This document shows, piece by piece, positions 26,911 to 34,908 of a stretch of DNA of 64,000 bases. The stretch comes from Phycicoccus sp. M110.8 (GTDB taxonomy: Bacteria > Actinomycetota > Actinomycetes > Actinomycetales > Dermatophilaceae), in contig NZ_JAWDIC010000001.1 of assembly GCF_032464895.1 (NCBI RefSeq), positions 1,984,001-2,048,000 on the forward strand, written 5' to 3'. Position 1 is the stretch's first letter. Each line of letters begins with the position of its first letter. A program made the position numbers and the translations under genes. The notes under the pieces are model-generated. The model searched no databases. It saw only the letters and a program-made list of their open reading frames with translations, and was not told where the DNA came from.

Positions 26911-28530
26911 ATGACATCGCTGTCGCACGCCGTGGGCGAGACCGAGCCGGCCCTGCTCGAGCAGACCATCCCCGACAACCTCGACGCGACCGTGGCCCGG
27001 TTCGGGGAGCGCGAGGCGCTCGTCGACGTGCAGCAGGGCATCCGGTGGACGTATGCCGAGTTCGCCGGGCAGGTGGACCGGCTCGCCCGGGCGCTGCTCG
27101 CCTCTGGGGTGGCCAAGGGGGAGCGGGTCGGCATCTGGTCGCCGAACCGCGCCGAGTGGACGGTCGTGCAGTACGCCACGGCGAAGATCGGTGCGATCCT
27201 CGTCAACATCAACCCGGCCTACCGCACGCACGAGCTCGACTACGTGCTCGGGCAGGCGGGCATCACGCGCGTGTTCCTCGCCGACTCGTTCAAGACCAGC
27301 GACTACGTCGCGATGCTGGCCGAGGTGCGCTACAACCGGCCCGACGTCAGCGACGCCTGGGTCTTCGGGCAGCAGTCGTGGGACGACCTGCTCGCCCGCG
27401 CGGAAGAGGTCTCGCAAGAGCAGGTGGCGGAGGTCCAGCGCGGCCTCGCGCCGGGTGACGCCATCAACATCCAGTACACGTCCGGCACGACGGGGTTCCC
27501 CAAGGGGGCCACCCTCAGCCACCGCAACATCCTCAACAACGGCTACTTCGTCGGCGAGCTGTGCCGCTACACCGAGGCCGACCGGATCTGCATCCCCGTG
27601 CCCTTCTACCACTGCTTCGGCATGGTGATGGGCAACCTCGCGGCCACCACCCACGGCGCCTGCATGGTGATCCCGGCGCCCGGGTTCGACCCGGCGGCGA
27701 CGCTCAGGGCGACCGCCGACGAGAAGTGCACCAGCCTCTACGGCGTCCCCACGATGTTCATCGCGGAGTGGGCGCTGGCCGACCACGCGGCCTACGACCT
27801 GTCCTCGGTGCGCACCGGGATCATGGCCGGGTCGCCGTGTCCCGCGACGATGATGCAGAAGCTCATCGACGCCGGCATCGACGAGATGACCATCTGCTAC
27901 GGCATGACCGAGACCTCGCCGGTGTCGACCCAGACCCGCGTGGACGACTCGTTCGAGCACAAGGTCGGCACGGTGGGGCGGGTCATGCCGCACCTGGAGA
28001 TCAAGGTGGTCGACCCGGTGACCGGCGAGACGGTCCCCCGCGGGACGCCGGGGGAGTTCTGCACCAAGGGGTACTCGGTGATGCTCGGGTACTGGGAGCA
28101 GCAGGACAAGACCGACGAGGTGCTGCAGGACGGCTGGATGCACACCGGCGACATCGCGGTCATGGACGAGGACGGCTACGTCCAGATCACCGGCCGGATC
28201 AAGGACATGGTCATCCGCGGTGGGGAGAACATCTACCCGCGCGAGATCGAGGAGTTCCTCTACACCCACCCCGACGTCCTCGACGCCCAGGTGATCGGGG
28301 TGCCCGACGAGCGGTACGGCGAGGAGCTGTGCGCGTGGATCCGGATGCGCGAGGGGGCGCAGCCGCTCGACGCCGAGGGGGTGCGCGCGTTCGCCACCGG
28401 GAAGCTCGCGCACTACAAGATCCCGCGCTACGTCATGGTCGTCGACGAGTTCCCCATGACGGTCACGGGCAAGGTCCGCAAGGTCGAGATGCGGGAGAAG
28501 ACGGTCGCCGACCTCGGCCTGCACGCCTGA
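26911..28530 (+). CDS. Fatty acyl-CoA synthetase (AMP-forming)
   Basis: A 539-residue adenylate-forming enzyme that activates a carboxylic acid with ATP and joins it to CoA. Motifs are YTSGTTGFPKGA (189-200), YGMTETSP, the GWMHTGDIAVMDEDGY hinge region, GRIKDMVIRGGENIYPREIEE and the C-terminal catalytic lysine in VTGKVRKVEM. Overall it matches the FadD/ACSF2-like branch for medium- or long-chain acids. The 43-base gap from the SDR gene holds no clear promoter, so both are likely one transcript. A terminator follows at 28554. Confidence 0.92.
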   Translation: MTSLSHAVGETEPALLEQTIPDNLDATVARFGEREALVDVQQGIRWTYAEFAGQVDRLARALLASGVAKGERVGIWSPNRAEWTVVQYATAKIGAILVNINPAYRTHELDYVLGQAGITRVFLADSFKTSDYVAMLAEVRYNRPDVSDAWVFGQQSWDDLLARAEEVSQEQVAEVQRGLAPGDAINIQYTSGTTGFPKGATLSHRNILNNGYFVGELCRYTEADRICIPVPFYHCFGMVMGNLAATTHGACMVIPAPGFDPAATLRATADEKCTSLYGVPTMFIAEWALADHAAYDLSSVRTGIMAGSPCPATMMQKLIDAGIDEMTICYGMTETSPVSTQTRVDDSFEHKVGTVGRVMPHLEIKVVDPVTGETVPRGTPGEFCTKGYSVMLGYWEQQDKTDEVLQDGWMHTGDIAVMDEDGYVQITGRIKDMVIRGGENIYPREIEEFLYTHPDVLDAQVIGVPDERYGEELCAWIRMREGAQPLDAEGVRAFATGKLAHYKIPRYVMVVDEFPMTVTGKVRKVEMREKTVADLGLHA

Positions 28531-28553
28531 CCCCGGCACGCTCCACCCACGAC

Positions 28554-28587
28554 GGAGCCCGGCACCCCCTCCGGTGTGCCGGGCTCC
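28554..28587 (+). terminator. Terminator of the SDR/acyl-CoA synthetase unit
   Basis: A perfect 12-bp stem (28554-28565 with 28576-28587) and 10-base loop, 24 bases after the stop codon. Confidence 0.85.
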
Positions 28588-28632
28588 TCGTGTGCGGTCG
28601 GGCGCCTGACGCCGTGCCGACCGACGACCAGT

Positions 28633-28664
28633 GCGCCGGCCGGGCGGCGTGTCCCGGCCGGCGC
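28633..28664 (-). terminator. Terminator of the MMPL gene
   Basis: A perfect 12-bp GC stem (28633-28644 with 28653-28664) lies eight bases after the MMPL stop on the minus strand. Confidence 0.8.
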
Positions 28665-28671
28665 GCCGTGG

Positions 28672-30840
28672 TCAGGCGCGAGCCGGTCGCTGCTCCGCGG
28701 GGTGGCTCGGCCACCAGAACCGCTCGCCGAGCAGGCTGACCAGCGCCGGGACGAGCACGCTGCGCACGACCAGGGTGTCGAGCAGCACGCCGAACCCGAC
28801 GATGACGCCGATCTGGGCCAGCTGGACCAGCGGCAGCACGCCGAGCACGGCGAACACCGCGGCGAGGAGGATGCCGGCGCTCGTGATCACGCCACCGGTG
28901 ACGGCCAGCGCGGTGACGATGGACTCGCGGGCGTGGGAGCCACCGGCGGCCTCCTCGCGGGCCCGGGTGGTGAGGAAGATGTTGTAGTCGACCCCGAGGG
29001 CCACGAGGAACAGGAACGCCAGCAGCGGGGTGCTGACGGCCAGCGGCGGGTAGTCGAGCAGGTGCTGGAACGCGAACCAGCTCGCGCCCATGCTCGCGAC
29101 GTACGTCGCGACGACCGTGGCCACGAGGACCAGCGCGGCGACCACGGAGCGCAGCAGGAGCAGGAGCACCACCACGACGATCCCCAGGATGAGGGGGAAC
29201 AGCACCACGCGGTCGCGGTCGGCGGTGGTCTTGGCGTCCAGGGCCTCCGCGTCGCTGCCGCCCACGAGGGCGTCGGCGCCGGGGACGGCGTGGACCGCGG
29301 TGCGCAGCGCGCGGACCTGGTCGAACGCCTTGGTGGTCCCGGGGGACGCGTCGAGGACGGCGCTCAGCTCGACGAGCCGGTCGTCGCCCCCTGCCTTCCG
29401 GACGTCCTGCACGCCCTCGACCCCCTTGGCGGCATCGGTGACGGCCGCGGCGGCCGAGGCCTTGGCGATGATGGTTGCGGGCTCGCTCGTGCCGGCGGGG
29501 AAGGCGGCGGCGAGCTGTTCCTGGCCGACGACGGCCTCCGGCTTCTTCAGGAACTGCTCGTTCGGGGACTGCCCCACCGACAGGGTGAGGCCGCCCAGCG
29601 CGAGGACGACGAGCACGGCCACCGACGAGACGGCCACGACCACGGGCCGCCGCGTCACCGCGTCGCCGAGGCGGCGCCACACCCCGGCGTGGCTGGGGTC
29701 GAGGGTGCCCACGCGGGGGACGAACGGCCAGAACAGCCGGCGCCCGAAGAGGACCATGGCGGCGGGCAGCACGAGGAGGGCGTACAGCAGGGCGACGACG
29801 ATGCCCAGGGCGCCGGCGTAGCCCAGCGACTGTGCGAAGGGATCGTCGGCGAGGCCGAGGCTGAGCAGGGCCAGGGTGACGGTGCCGCCGCTGGCCAGGA
29901 TGGCGGGCGCGGCGGAGCCCAGGGCGGCTCGCATGGCGTCGTGGCGGTCCTCAGTGCGGCGCAGCTCCTCGCGGTAGCGGGCGATGAGCAGCAGGGCGTA
30001 GTTGGTGCCGGCACCGAAGACCAGCACCGACGTGATGCCGGTGACCGCGCCGTCGGCGCGGACGTCGCTGATGCGCGACAGGATGGTGAGCGCCTTGCTC
30101 GCGACCTGGTCGCCGGTGCCGACGACGGTGAGGGGCACGAGCCACAGCCAGGGGCTGCGGTAGGTGATGAGCAGCAGGACGGCCACCACGGCCGCGGTCG
30201 CGCCGAGCAGGCGGATGTCGGCGCCCTCGAAGACGGCGCCGATGTCGGCGCCGAAGGCCGGTCCGCCCGTCACCGTCGCGGTCAGGCCCTGGGGCAGGCC
30301 CTCGCGGACGGCGGTACGCAGGGCCGCGACCGCGTCGGAGTTCTCGCCGTCCGGCAGGTCGGCCTTGAGCGGCACGATGACGATCGCGGTGCCCTTGTCG
30401 TCGGACAGCTGGGGCGGGATGGCTCCCGCGGGCGCGCCGCCCGCACCGGTGCCGCCGGGCGCGCCGCCGGCGTCGGGCGCCCACTGCGTCACCGCCGCCA
30501 CGCCGCTGTCGCGCGAGGCCTCCACGGCCTTGACGTCGACCGGGCCGGAGGCGGCCTTGTAGACGACGATGGCCGGGGCCACGCCGCTGGACGGGAGCTG
30601 CTCACGCAGCGCGATGACCTGGGCGGCCTCGGCGCTGTCGGGCAGGGACGCCGCGGTCGTCGAGACGGCCTTGGGCTCGCCGGCGAAGGCGAAGGCGGCG
30701 GCGGAGACGAGCACCGCGAGCACCACGACGACCCACTTGGCGCGTCGGCCGACCAGGCGGCCGAGCACGCGCCCGACCGGGGAGAAGAAGCCGTGCGGGT
30801 CGCGGGTGGGCGTTTTGTCTCCACTCTGGAACATTTCCAT
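28672..30840 (-). CDS. MMPL-family transporter
   Basis: A 722-residue RND-type exporter of the MMPL family: membrane helix at about 38-54, first periplasmic domain (with a Gly/Ala/Pro-rich insert near 125-145), five helices with the GAGTNYALLLIARYREE signature (about 271-287), a second helix set starting near 395, a second periplasmic domain and a final five-helix block with ALGVDYNIFLTTRAREE. Such pumps export lipids or hydrophobic drugs using the proton gradient. The ATG at 30840 or the one two codons later could be used; both lie in or beside the operator shared with the divergent MarR gene. Confidence 0.92.
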   Translation of the reverse strand: MEMFQSGDKTPTRDPHGFFSPVGRVLGRLVGRRAKWVVVVLAVLVSAAAFAFAGEPKAVSTTAASLPDSAEAAQVIALREQLPSSGVAPAIVVYKAASGPVDVKAVEASRDSGVAAVTQWAPDAGGAPGGTGAGGAPAGAIPPQLSDDKGTAIVIVPLKADLPDGENSDAVAALRTAVREGLPQGLTATVTGGPAFGADIGAVFEGADIRLLGATAAVVAVLLLITYRSPWLWLVPLTVVGTGDQVASKALTILSRISDVRADGAVTGITSVLVFGAGTNYALLLIARYREELRRTEDRHDAMRAALGSAAPAILASGGTVTLALLSLGLADDPFAQSLGYAGALGIVVALLYALLVLPAAMVLFGRRLFWPFVPRVGTLDPSHAGVWRRLGDAVTRRPVVVAVSSVAVLVVLALGGLTLSVGQSPNEQFLKKPEAVVGQEQLAAAFPAGTSEPATIIAKASAAAAVTDAAKGVEGVQDVRKAGGDDRLVELSAVLDASPGTTKAFDQVRALRTAVHAVPGADALVGGSDAEALDAKTTADRDRVVLFPLILGIVVVVLLLLLRSVVAALVLVATVVATYVASMGASWFAFQHLLDYPPLAVSTPLLAFLFLVALGVDYNIFLTTRAREEAAGGSHARESIVTALAVTGGVITSAGILLAAVFAVLGVLPLVQLAQIGVIVGFGVLLDTLVVRSVLVPALVSLLGERFWWPSHPAEQRPARA

Positions 30841-30857
30841 GATGGAAATACTAGACT
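30833..30857 (+). promoter_or_regulatory. MarR operator between the MMPL pump and MarR genes
   Basis: A perfect 8-1-8 palindrome ATTTCCATGATGGAAAT (30833-30849) contains the first ATG of the MMPL gene. On the other side it abuts TAGACT (30852-30857), a -10 box six bases before the MarR GTG. One bound dimer could control both genes. Confidence 0.8.
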
Positions 30858-30863
30858 GACCCG

Positions 30864-31361
30864 GTGACGTACCGCGACCCGACGCCTCCTGCGGCCATGG
30901 AGGCGGCCATCATCGAGCGGCTCCGCGAGTTCACGACCGCCATGGACCACTACATCGACGCCCACGGCGGTCGCCACGGGCTGCACCGCACCGACCTCAA
31001 CGCGCTGGGCCACGTGATGGAGGCCAACCGTCGGGGTGAGGACCTGGGTCCGGGGGAGCTCGCGTCGGCGCTCAACCTCAGCGCGCCCGCCACGTCCGCC
31101 CTCCTCGCCCGGCTCGAGGGGGTCGGCCACGTCCAGCGCCGGCACAGCGCCACCGACCGCAGGCGCGTGTCGATCGAGATGACCGACGAGGCGATGCAGG
31201 TCGGCCGGGACGTCTTCGCCCCCATCGGTGGCGCGATCCGGGACGTCATCGCCGGCTTCACCCCCGAGGAGCGCGAGGTCGTGCTCCGCTTCCTCGGCGA
31301 GGTCGTGGACCGCACCAACGCCGCGGCCCGGCAGGCGCCGCCGGACCCGGCGGCCCGCTGA
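30864..31361 (+). CDS. MarR-family regulator of the MMPL exporter
   Basis: A 165-residue winged-helix protein. The DNA-binding region is LASALNLSAPATSALLARLEGVGHVQRRHSATDRRRVSIEMT (about 68-110); long helices at both ends form the dimer. It begins with GTG, preceded by a -10 box at six bases and no ribosome site, so the mRNA is probably leaderless. The operator lies between it and the divergent MMPL gene, the classic arrangement for autorepression plus pump control. Confidence 0.9.
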   Translation: MTYRDPTPPAAMEAAIIERLREFTTAMDHYIDAHGGRHGLHRTDLNALGHVMEANRRGEDLGPGELASALNLSAPATSALLARLEGVGHVQRRHSATDRRRVSIEMTDEAMQVGRDVFAPIGGAIRDVIAGFTPEEREVVLRFLGEVVDRTNAAARQAPPDPAAR

Positions 31362-31514
31362 CCGGGGTCCGCGGGCCCATGGCGCCGGCCCTCCAAGCCC
31401 CTGACCTGCGCGTATGCCGCGAGCTCGCGCCCCGCTCGGCATGCCACCACGCGGTTTCGGGGCTACGTTCGAGGGTGCGGCCGGCACCCCGGCCGCAGGG
31501 ATCAGGAGGTCGGG

Positions 31515-32063
31515 ATGGACACCAGCACCATCATCTGGATCATCGTCGTGGTGGTCGTCGTCGCCGTCGCGGTGGCGCTGTTCGCGCGGCGGTCGTCGGC
31601 GCGTCGCGTCGAGGCGCAGCGCGCCGAGGCGGACAGCATCCGCGAGGAGGCGCGCGAGCACGACCGTGAGCTGCGCGCACGGGAAGCCCGCGCCGAGGAG
31701 ACCGAGGCGCAGGCAGCGGCGGCGCGTGCCGAGGCCGACCGCAAGGCCGCGGAGGCCAAGCGGCTCGAGGCCGAGGCGGAGCGCCACGGCCAGGGCGCGG
31801 AGGAGGTGCGCGCCGTCCGGGACGACCACCTGCGCCGCGCCGACGAGCGCGACCCGGACGTCGACACCGACGAGGCGTCGCGGGACGACACCGCCGACGG
31901 CGTCGGCGGCCGGACGGAGATGACTGACCGGGACGCGATGGACGCCGACGAGGTCGACCGCGCGCCGCTGGGCCGCCGCTCCGAGGTGGACGGCTCCGAG
32001 CCGGTGGCACCCGCCGCGACCGGTGCCCGGGACGGGCGCGAGGGCGAGTACCGCCGCGACTGA
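31515..32063 (+). CDS. Membrane-anchored coiled-coil protein
   Basis: A 182-residue protein with one N-terminal membrane helix (about 5-25) followed by a highly charged Ala/Glu/Arg helix (about 28-115), predicted to be a long coiled coil, then an Asp/Arg-rich disordered tail. AGGAGGT lies four bases before the ATG. Similar single-span, Glu/Arg-rich proteins are common in actinobacteria without assigned function. It stands alone between MarR and pirin genes. Confidence 0.75.
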   Translation: MDTSTIIWIIVVVVVVAVAVALFARRSSARRVEAQRAEADSIREEAREHDRELRAREARAEETEAQAAAARAEADRKAAEAKRLEAEAERHGQGAEEVRAVRDDHLRRADERDPDVDTDEASRDDTADGVGGRTEMTDRDAMDADEVDRAPLGRRSEVDGSEPVAPAATGARDGREGEYRRD

Positions 32064-32129
32064 CCCGCGCCCCGAGCCGTGCCGCGGAGTGGGGCGGTGG
32101 AATGTCTTGACGACGGTCGGCGTTGGCGA

Positions 32130-32153
32130 GGATAGTTGAATTTGAAACTATCC
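32130..32153 (+). promoter_or_regulatory. Operator upstream of the pirin gene
   Basis: Inverted arms GGATAGTT (32130-32137) and AACTATCC (32146-32153) flank an AT-rich eight-base centre, 12 bases before the start codon. It is one of the few AT-rich spots in the window and looks like a MarR-type site; the regulator is not adjacent. Confidence 0.7.
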
Positions 32154-32165
32154 GATGGAGGGACC

Positions 32166-33143
32166 ATGCCAGCCGTCACCGTCTCCGACCTCACCGTCCT
32201 GCCCCGGGTGCCCGCACCCTCGCCGGCGGCCACGTCGCGCCCCGTGCGGTCGATCACCAGCGCCCCGGGCGGGCTCGAGGGCGAGGGCTTCCCGGTGAAG
32301 CGCGCCTTCGCCGGCGTCGACCTGCGCGACCTCGACCCCTTCATCCACATGGACGAGATGGGCGAGGTCGAGTACGCCCCGGGCGAGCCCAAGGGCACGC
32401 CGTGGCACCCCCACCGCGGCTTCGAGACCGTCACCTACATCATCGACGGGATCTTCGACCACCAGGACTCCTTCGGTGGTGGTGGCACGATCACCAACGG
32501 TGACACCCAGTGGATGACGGCCGGCTCCGGGATCCTGCACATCGAGGCCCCGCCGGAGCACCTCGTCGTCAGCGGCGGCCTCTTCCACGGCTTCCAGCTG
32601 TGGGTGAACCTGCCGCGCGTCGACAAGCTCAAGCCCCCGGCATACCAGGACCTGCGGTCCTCGGAGGTCGGGCTCCTGACGTCCGCGGACGGTGGCGCGC
32701 TGCTGCGCGTCATCGCCGGCGAGGTCGCCGGGGTGACCGGGCCCGGCTCGACGCACACGCCGATGGCGATGGTGCACGCGACGGTCGCCCCGGGCGGCGA
32801 GGTCGTCCTGCCGTGGCGCAGCGACTTCAACGCCCTGGTCTACGTCATGAGCGGCGACGGCTTCGTCGGTCCGGACCAGTCGCCGATCGGCACGGGTCAG
32901 CTGGCCGTGCTCGGCGCGGGCGACACGCTGCGGCTGTCGTCGGCGCGCACCCAGCAGGAGCGGTATGCCGCCGGGCTCGACGTGCTCGTCCTCGGCGGGC
33001 GGCCGATCCGCGAGCCCGTCGCGTGGGCCGGGCCGTTCGTCATGAACACCAAGGCCGAGGTCATGAAGGCGTTCGAGGACTTCCAGGCCGGCCGGCTGGG
33101 CCAGCCCGTCCCGCACGGTGACGTGGGCGGCGCCACGTCCTGA
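32166..33143 (+). CDS. Pirin-family protein
   Basis: A 325-residue bicupin. The N-terminal cupin holds the metal site H81-P-H83-R-G-F-E and H125-I-E127, and the C-terminal pirin domain spans about 190-290. Bacterial pirins include quercetin 2,3-dioxygenase-like enzymes and modulators of pyruvate metabolism; which applies here is unknown. The Met at 32166 has a GGAGG site. The frame is open slightly upstream, but that would run through the operator. It is a monocistronic unit, likely induced by release of a repressor. Confidence 0.88.
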   Translation: MPAVTVSDLTVLPRVPAPSPAATSRPVRSITSAPGGLEGEGFPVKRAFAGVDLRDLDPFIHMDEMGEVEYAPGEPKGTPWHPHRGFETVTYIIDGIFDHQDSFGGGGTITNGDTQWMTAGSGILHIEAPPEHLVVSGGLFHGFQLWVNLPRVDKLKPPAYQDLRSSEVGLLTSADGGALLRVIAGEVAGVTGPGSTHTPMAMVHATVAPGGEVVLPWRSDFNALVYVMSGDGFVGPDQSPIGTGQLAVLGAGDTLRLSSARTQQERYAAGLDVLVLGGRPIREPVAWAGPFVMNTKAEVMKAFEDFQAGRLGQPVPHGDVGGATS

Positions 33144-33184
33144 CGGCGGACCGGGGGAGGGTCCTCGGGTGGCAGGTCGTGAGG

Positions 33185-33211
33185 CGATACGATACGGTTC
33201 GTATCGTATCG
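33185..33211 (+). promoter_or_regulatory. 27-bp TetR-type palindrome
   Basis: A perfect 12-3-12 palindrome (33185-33196 with 33200-33211) is built from tandem CGATA units, giving the form (CGATA)2-CG-GTT-CG-(TATCG)2. It ends 17 bases before the start of the 65-residue membrane protein gene and includes TATCGT, a possible -10 box. The cognate regulator is not in the window. Confidence 0.8.
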
Positions 33212-33228
33212 AGAGGAGGCGAGCACAG

Positions 33229-33426
33229 ATGACCCGGACCATGACTCGCACCCGCGCGGAGCACCGCGCCCGCGCCGCCCACGAGGCTCGGCGCTACCCC
33301 CACGACTACCTGCACACCGACCGCACCTACGAGCAGTCGCAGCGCGACATCGGCGGCAGCCTGTTCCTCGGCGCCGTCACGCTCATCGCGCTGATGGCGC
33401 TCATCGTGACCGGCCTGCTGTTCTAG
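33229..33426 (+). CDS. Small single-span membrane protein under a TetR-type operator
   Basis: A 65-residue protein with a basic, His/Arg-rich cytoplasmic half (MTRTMTRTRAEHRARAAHE) and one membrane helix (about 43-65) ending in LLF. GAGAGGAGG lies upstream of the ATG. Function unknown. It is followed directly by a very strong terminator, so the operator appears to serve this gene alone. Confidence 0.75.
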   Translation: MTRTMTRTRAEHRARAAHEARRYPHDYLHTDRTYEQSQRDIGGSLFLGAVTLIALMALIVTGLLF

Positions 33427-33446
33427 CAGCAGGCCGGCCCTGCGCA

Positions 33447-33485
33447 CGACGAAGCCCCCACCCGGTCCGGGTGGGGGCTTCGTCG
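33447..33485. terminator. Strong bidirectional terminator
   Basis: A 17-bp perfect stem (33447-33463 with 33469-33485) around a five-base loop, between the convergent 65-residue protein gene and the DUF1059 gene whose stop is at 33491. Confidence 0.9.
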
Positions 33486-33490
33486 CTGCC

Positions 33491-33727
33491 TCAGGCCTCG
33501 GGCAGGGCCGCGAAGGTCGCCTTGGCGTCGCGGTACCAGCCCATCGAGCGCTTCGGGTGGCGCCAGCGCCCCTTCATGTCGTCGCGGGCCTGCTGGTGGG
33601 TGGTGTCGCCGGCCCTCTCCGCCTCCCTGAGGTGCCGGTCCTGGGCCTTGATGACCTCGTCGGCGCTCTCGCCGCGGTGCTCGAGCTCGCAGGGTCCGCC
33701 GAGCTGGCGGCAGGTCATGGTCTTCAT
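33491..33727 (-). CDS. DUF1059 protein
   Basis: A 78-residue soluble protein that opens with MKTMTCRQLGGPCELEHRGESADEVIKAQDRHL, the DUF1059 signature with two conserved cysteines. A C-terminal Trp/Lys-rich extension (RWRHPKRSMGWYRDAKATF) follows. GGAGGAGA precedes the ATG. Function unknown; the family is small and possibly metal-binding. It stands between the terminator at 33447 and the sigma factor gene. Confidence 0.8.
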   Translation of the reverse strand: MKTMTCRQLGGPCELEHRGESADEVIKAQDRHLREAERAGDTTHQQARDDMKGRWRHPKRSMGWYRDAKATFAALPEA

Positions 33728-33842
33728 CGCTTCTCCTCCGGCCGGTCGGCCTCGGTGTCGGGGTGGGTGGTGCCTCTGCCTGTCTGACGTCCGGGGCGGC
33801 GGAAGTGTGACCGGCCACGCGAGCGGGTCCCGCGGGACCCGG

Positions 33843-34679
33843 TCAGTCGCGCGGTGCGGCCGCCTCGCGACGCGTCACCCGCGACAGCACCTCCGGCTCG
33901 GCGCGGAACGTGATCGCGGTGACGAGCCCGTCGACGAGGGTGAAGTCGAACAGGACCTTGGCCTCGCCCTGCAGGTACCAGGCGGCGCCGGGACGGTCGT
34001 CGACGAGGACGGGCAGCGCGGACTTCGCGGACCCGTTGAAGAAGGTCGCCACCTCGTCGCGGCCCTCGATCCGCTGCGGCGTCCCCGCGAGGACGGCCGC
34101 GTCGTCTGCCGTGATGACGGCGTCGGGGGCCAGCAGCTGCACCAGCCGCGTGAAGTCGCCCTGGCGCGCGGCGGCCAGGAACGCGTCGACGACCTCCCAG
34201 TCGGCCAGCGCGTCCTCCGACGCGGGCTGGCGCACCTTCGCCCTCGCGCGGGAGGCCAGCTTGCGTGCCGCCGCCGGGGTGCTGTCGAGCACCGCGGCGA
34301 TCGTCGCGAACTCGAAGCCGAACGTGTCGTGCAGGACGAACGCCACCCGCTCCTGCGGGGTCAGCCGGTCGAGCACCACCTGCAGGGCGACACCGACCGT
34401 GTCGGCGAGCACGACGTCGTCGGCCGGGTCGGGGGCCTGCTCGGCCACCTCGACCTCCGGCACCGGCACCGAGCGCCGGGCCCGCAACCGGTCGAGGCAC
34501 AGCCGCGTCGTGACGGTGGTCAGCCACGCGGGCAGGTTCTCGATGTCGTCGCCCGCGGCGTCGAGCCGCAGCCAGGCCTGCTGCACCACGTCCTCGGCCT
34601 CGGCCGGGTCGCTGAGCACGCGCGTGGCGAGCCCCACCAGCCGTGGCCGCTCCGCCACGAAGATCTCCGTCCGGTCCAC
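33843..34679 (-). CDS. ECF41-type sigma factor (SigJ-like)
   Basis: A 278-residue sigma-70 factor of the ECF kind. Region 2 is at about 5-68 (AEDVVQQAWLRL), region 4 at about 105-155 (LTPQERVAFVLHDTFGFEFATIAAVL), and residues 165-278 form a SnoaL-like fused domain (VVDAFLAAARQGDFTRLVQLL), the mark of the ECF41 group. In this group the C-terminal domain replaces an anti-sigma factor. The start is the GTG at 34679. Its usual partner, a carboxymuconolactone decarboxylase-type gene, is not adjacent. Confidence 0.88.
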   Translation of the reverse strand: MDRTEIFVAERPRLVGLATRVLSDPAEAEDVVQQAWLRLDAAGDDIENLPAWLTTVTTRLCLDRLRARRSVPVPEVEVAEQAPDPADDVVLADTVGVALQVVLDRLTPQERVAFVLHDTFGFEFATIAAVLDSTPAAARKLASRARAKVRQPASEDALADWEVVDAFLAAARQGDFTRLVQLLAPDAVITADDAAVLAGTPQRIEGRDEVATFFNGSAKSALPVLVDDRPGAAWYLQGEAKVLFDFTLVDGLVTAITFRAEPEVLSRVTRREAAAPRD

Positions 34680-34718
34680 GGTGCCGACCCTTCCACGAAA
34701 CGACGCTGTCGCCCCACT

Positions 34719-34745
34719 GACGCACCACGTGCCGCCGATGTGACG
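34719..34745 (-). promoter_or_regulatory. ECF41-type autoregulatory promoter
   Basis: On the minus strand CGTCACA (34745-34739) is followed after 16 bases by CGTC (34722-34719), close to the known ECF41 target consensus (TGTCACA and CGTC). It lies 40 bases upstream of the sigma factor gene and suggests autoregulation. Confidence 0.65.
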
Positions 34746-34908
34746 GCGCGAGGCCGGCGCGGACCTCGCGTTCGGACGGCGCGAAGGTGGCGTCTCACGG
34801 GGTCCAGACAGTGGACGCGACAGGCGACCGTGCTCACAAACCCGCCACTCTCGGACGCCCAGCCCATAGGTTTGGGCGCGTCACGGCCTTCCAACGACGG
34901 GAGCAACA

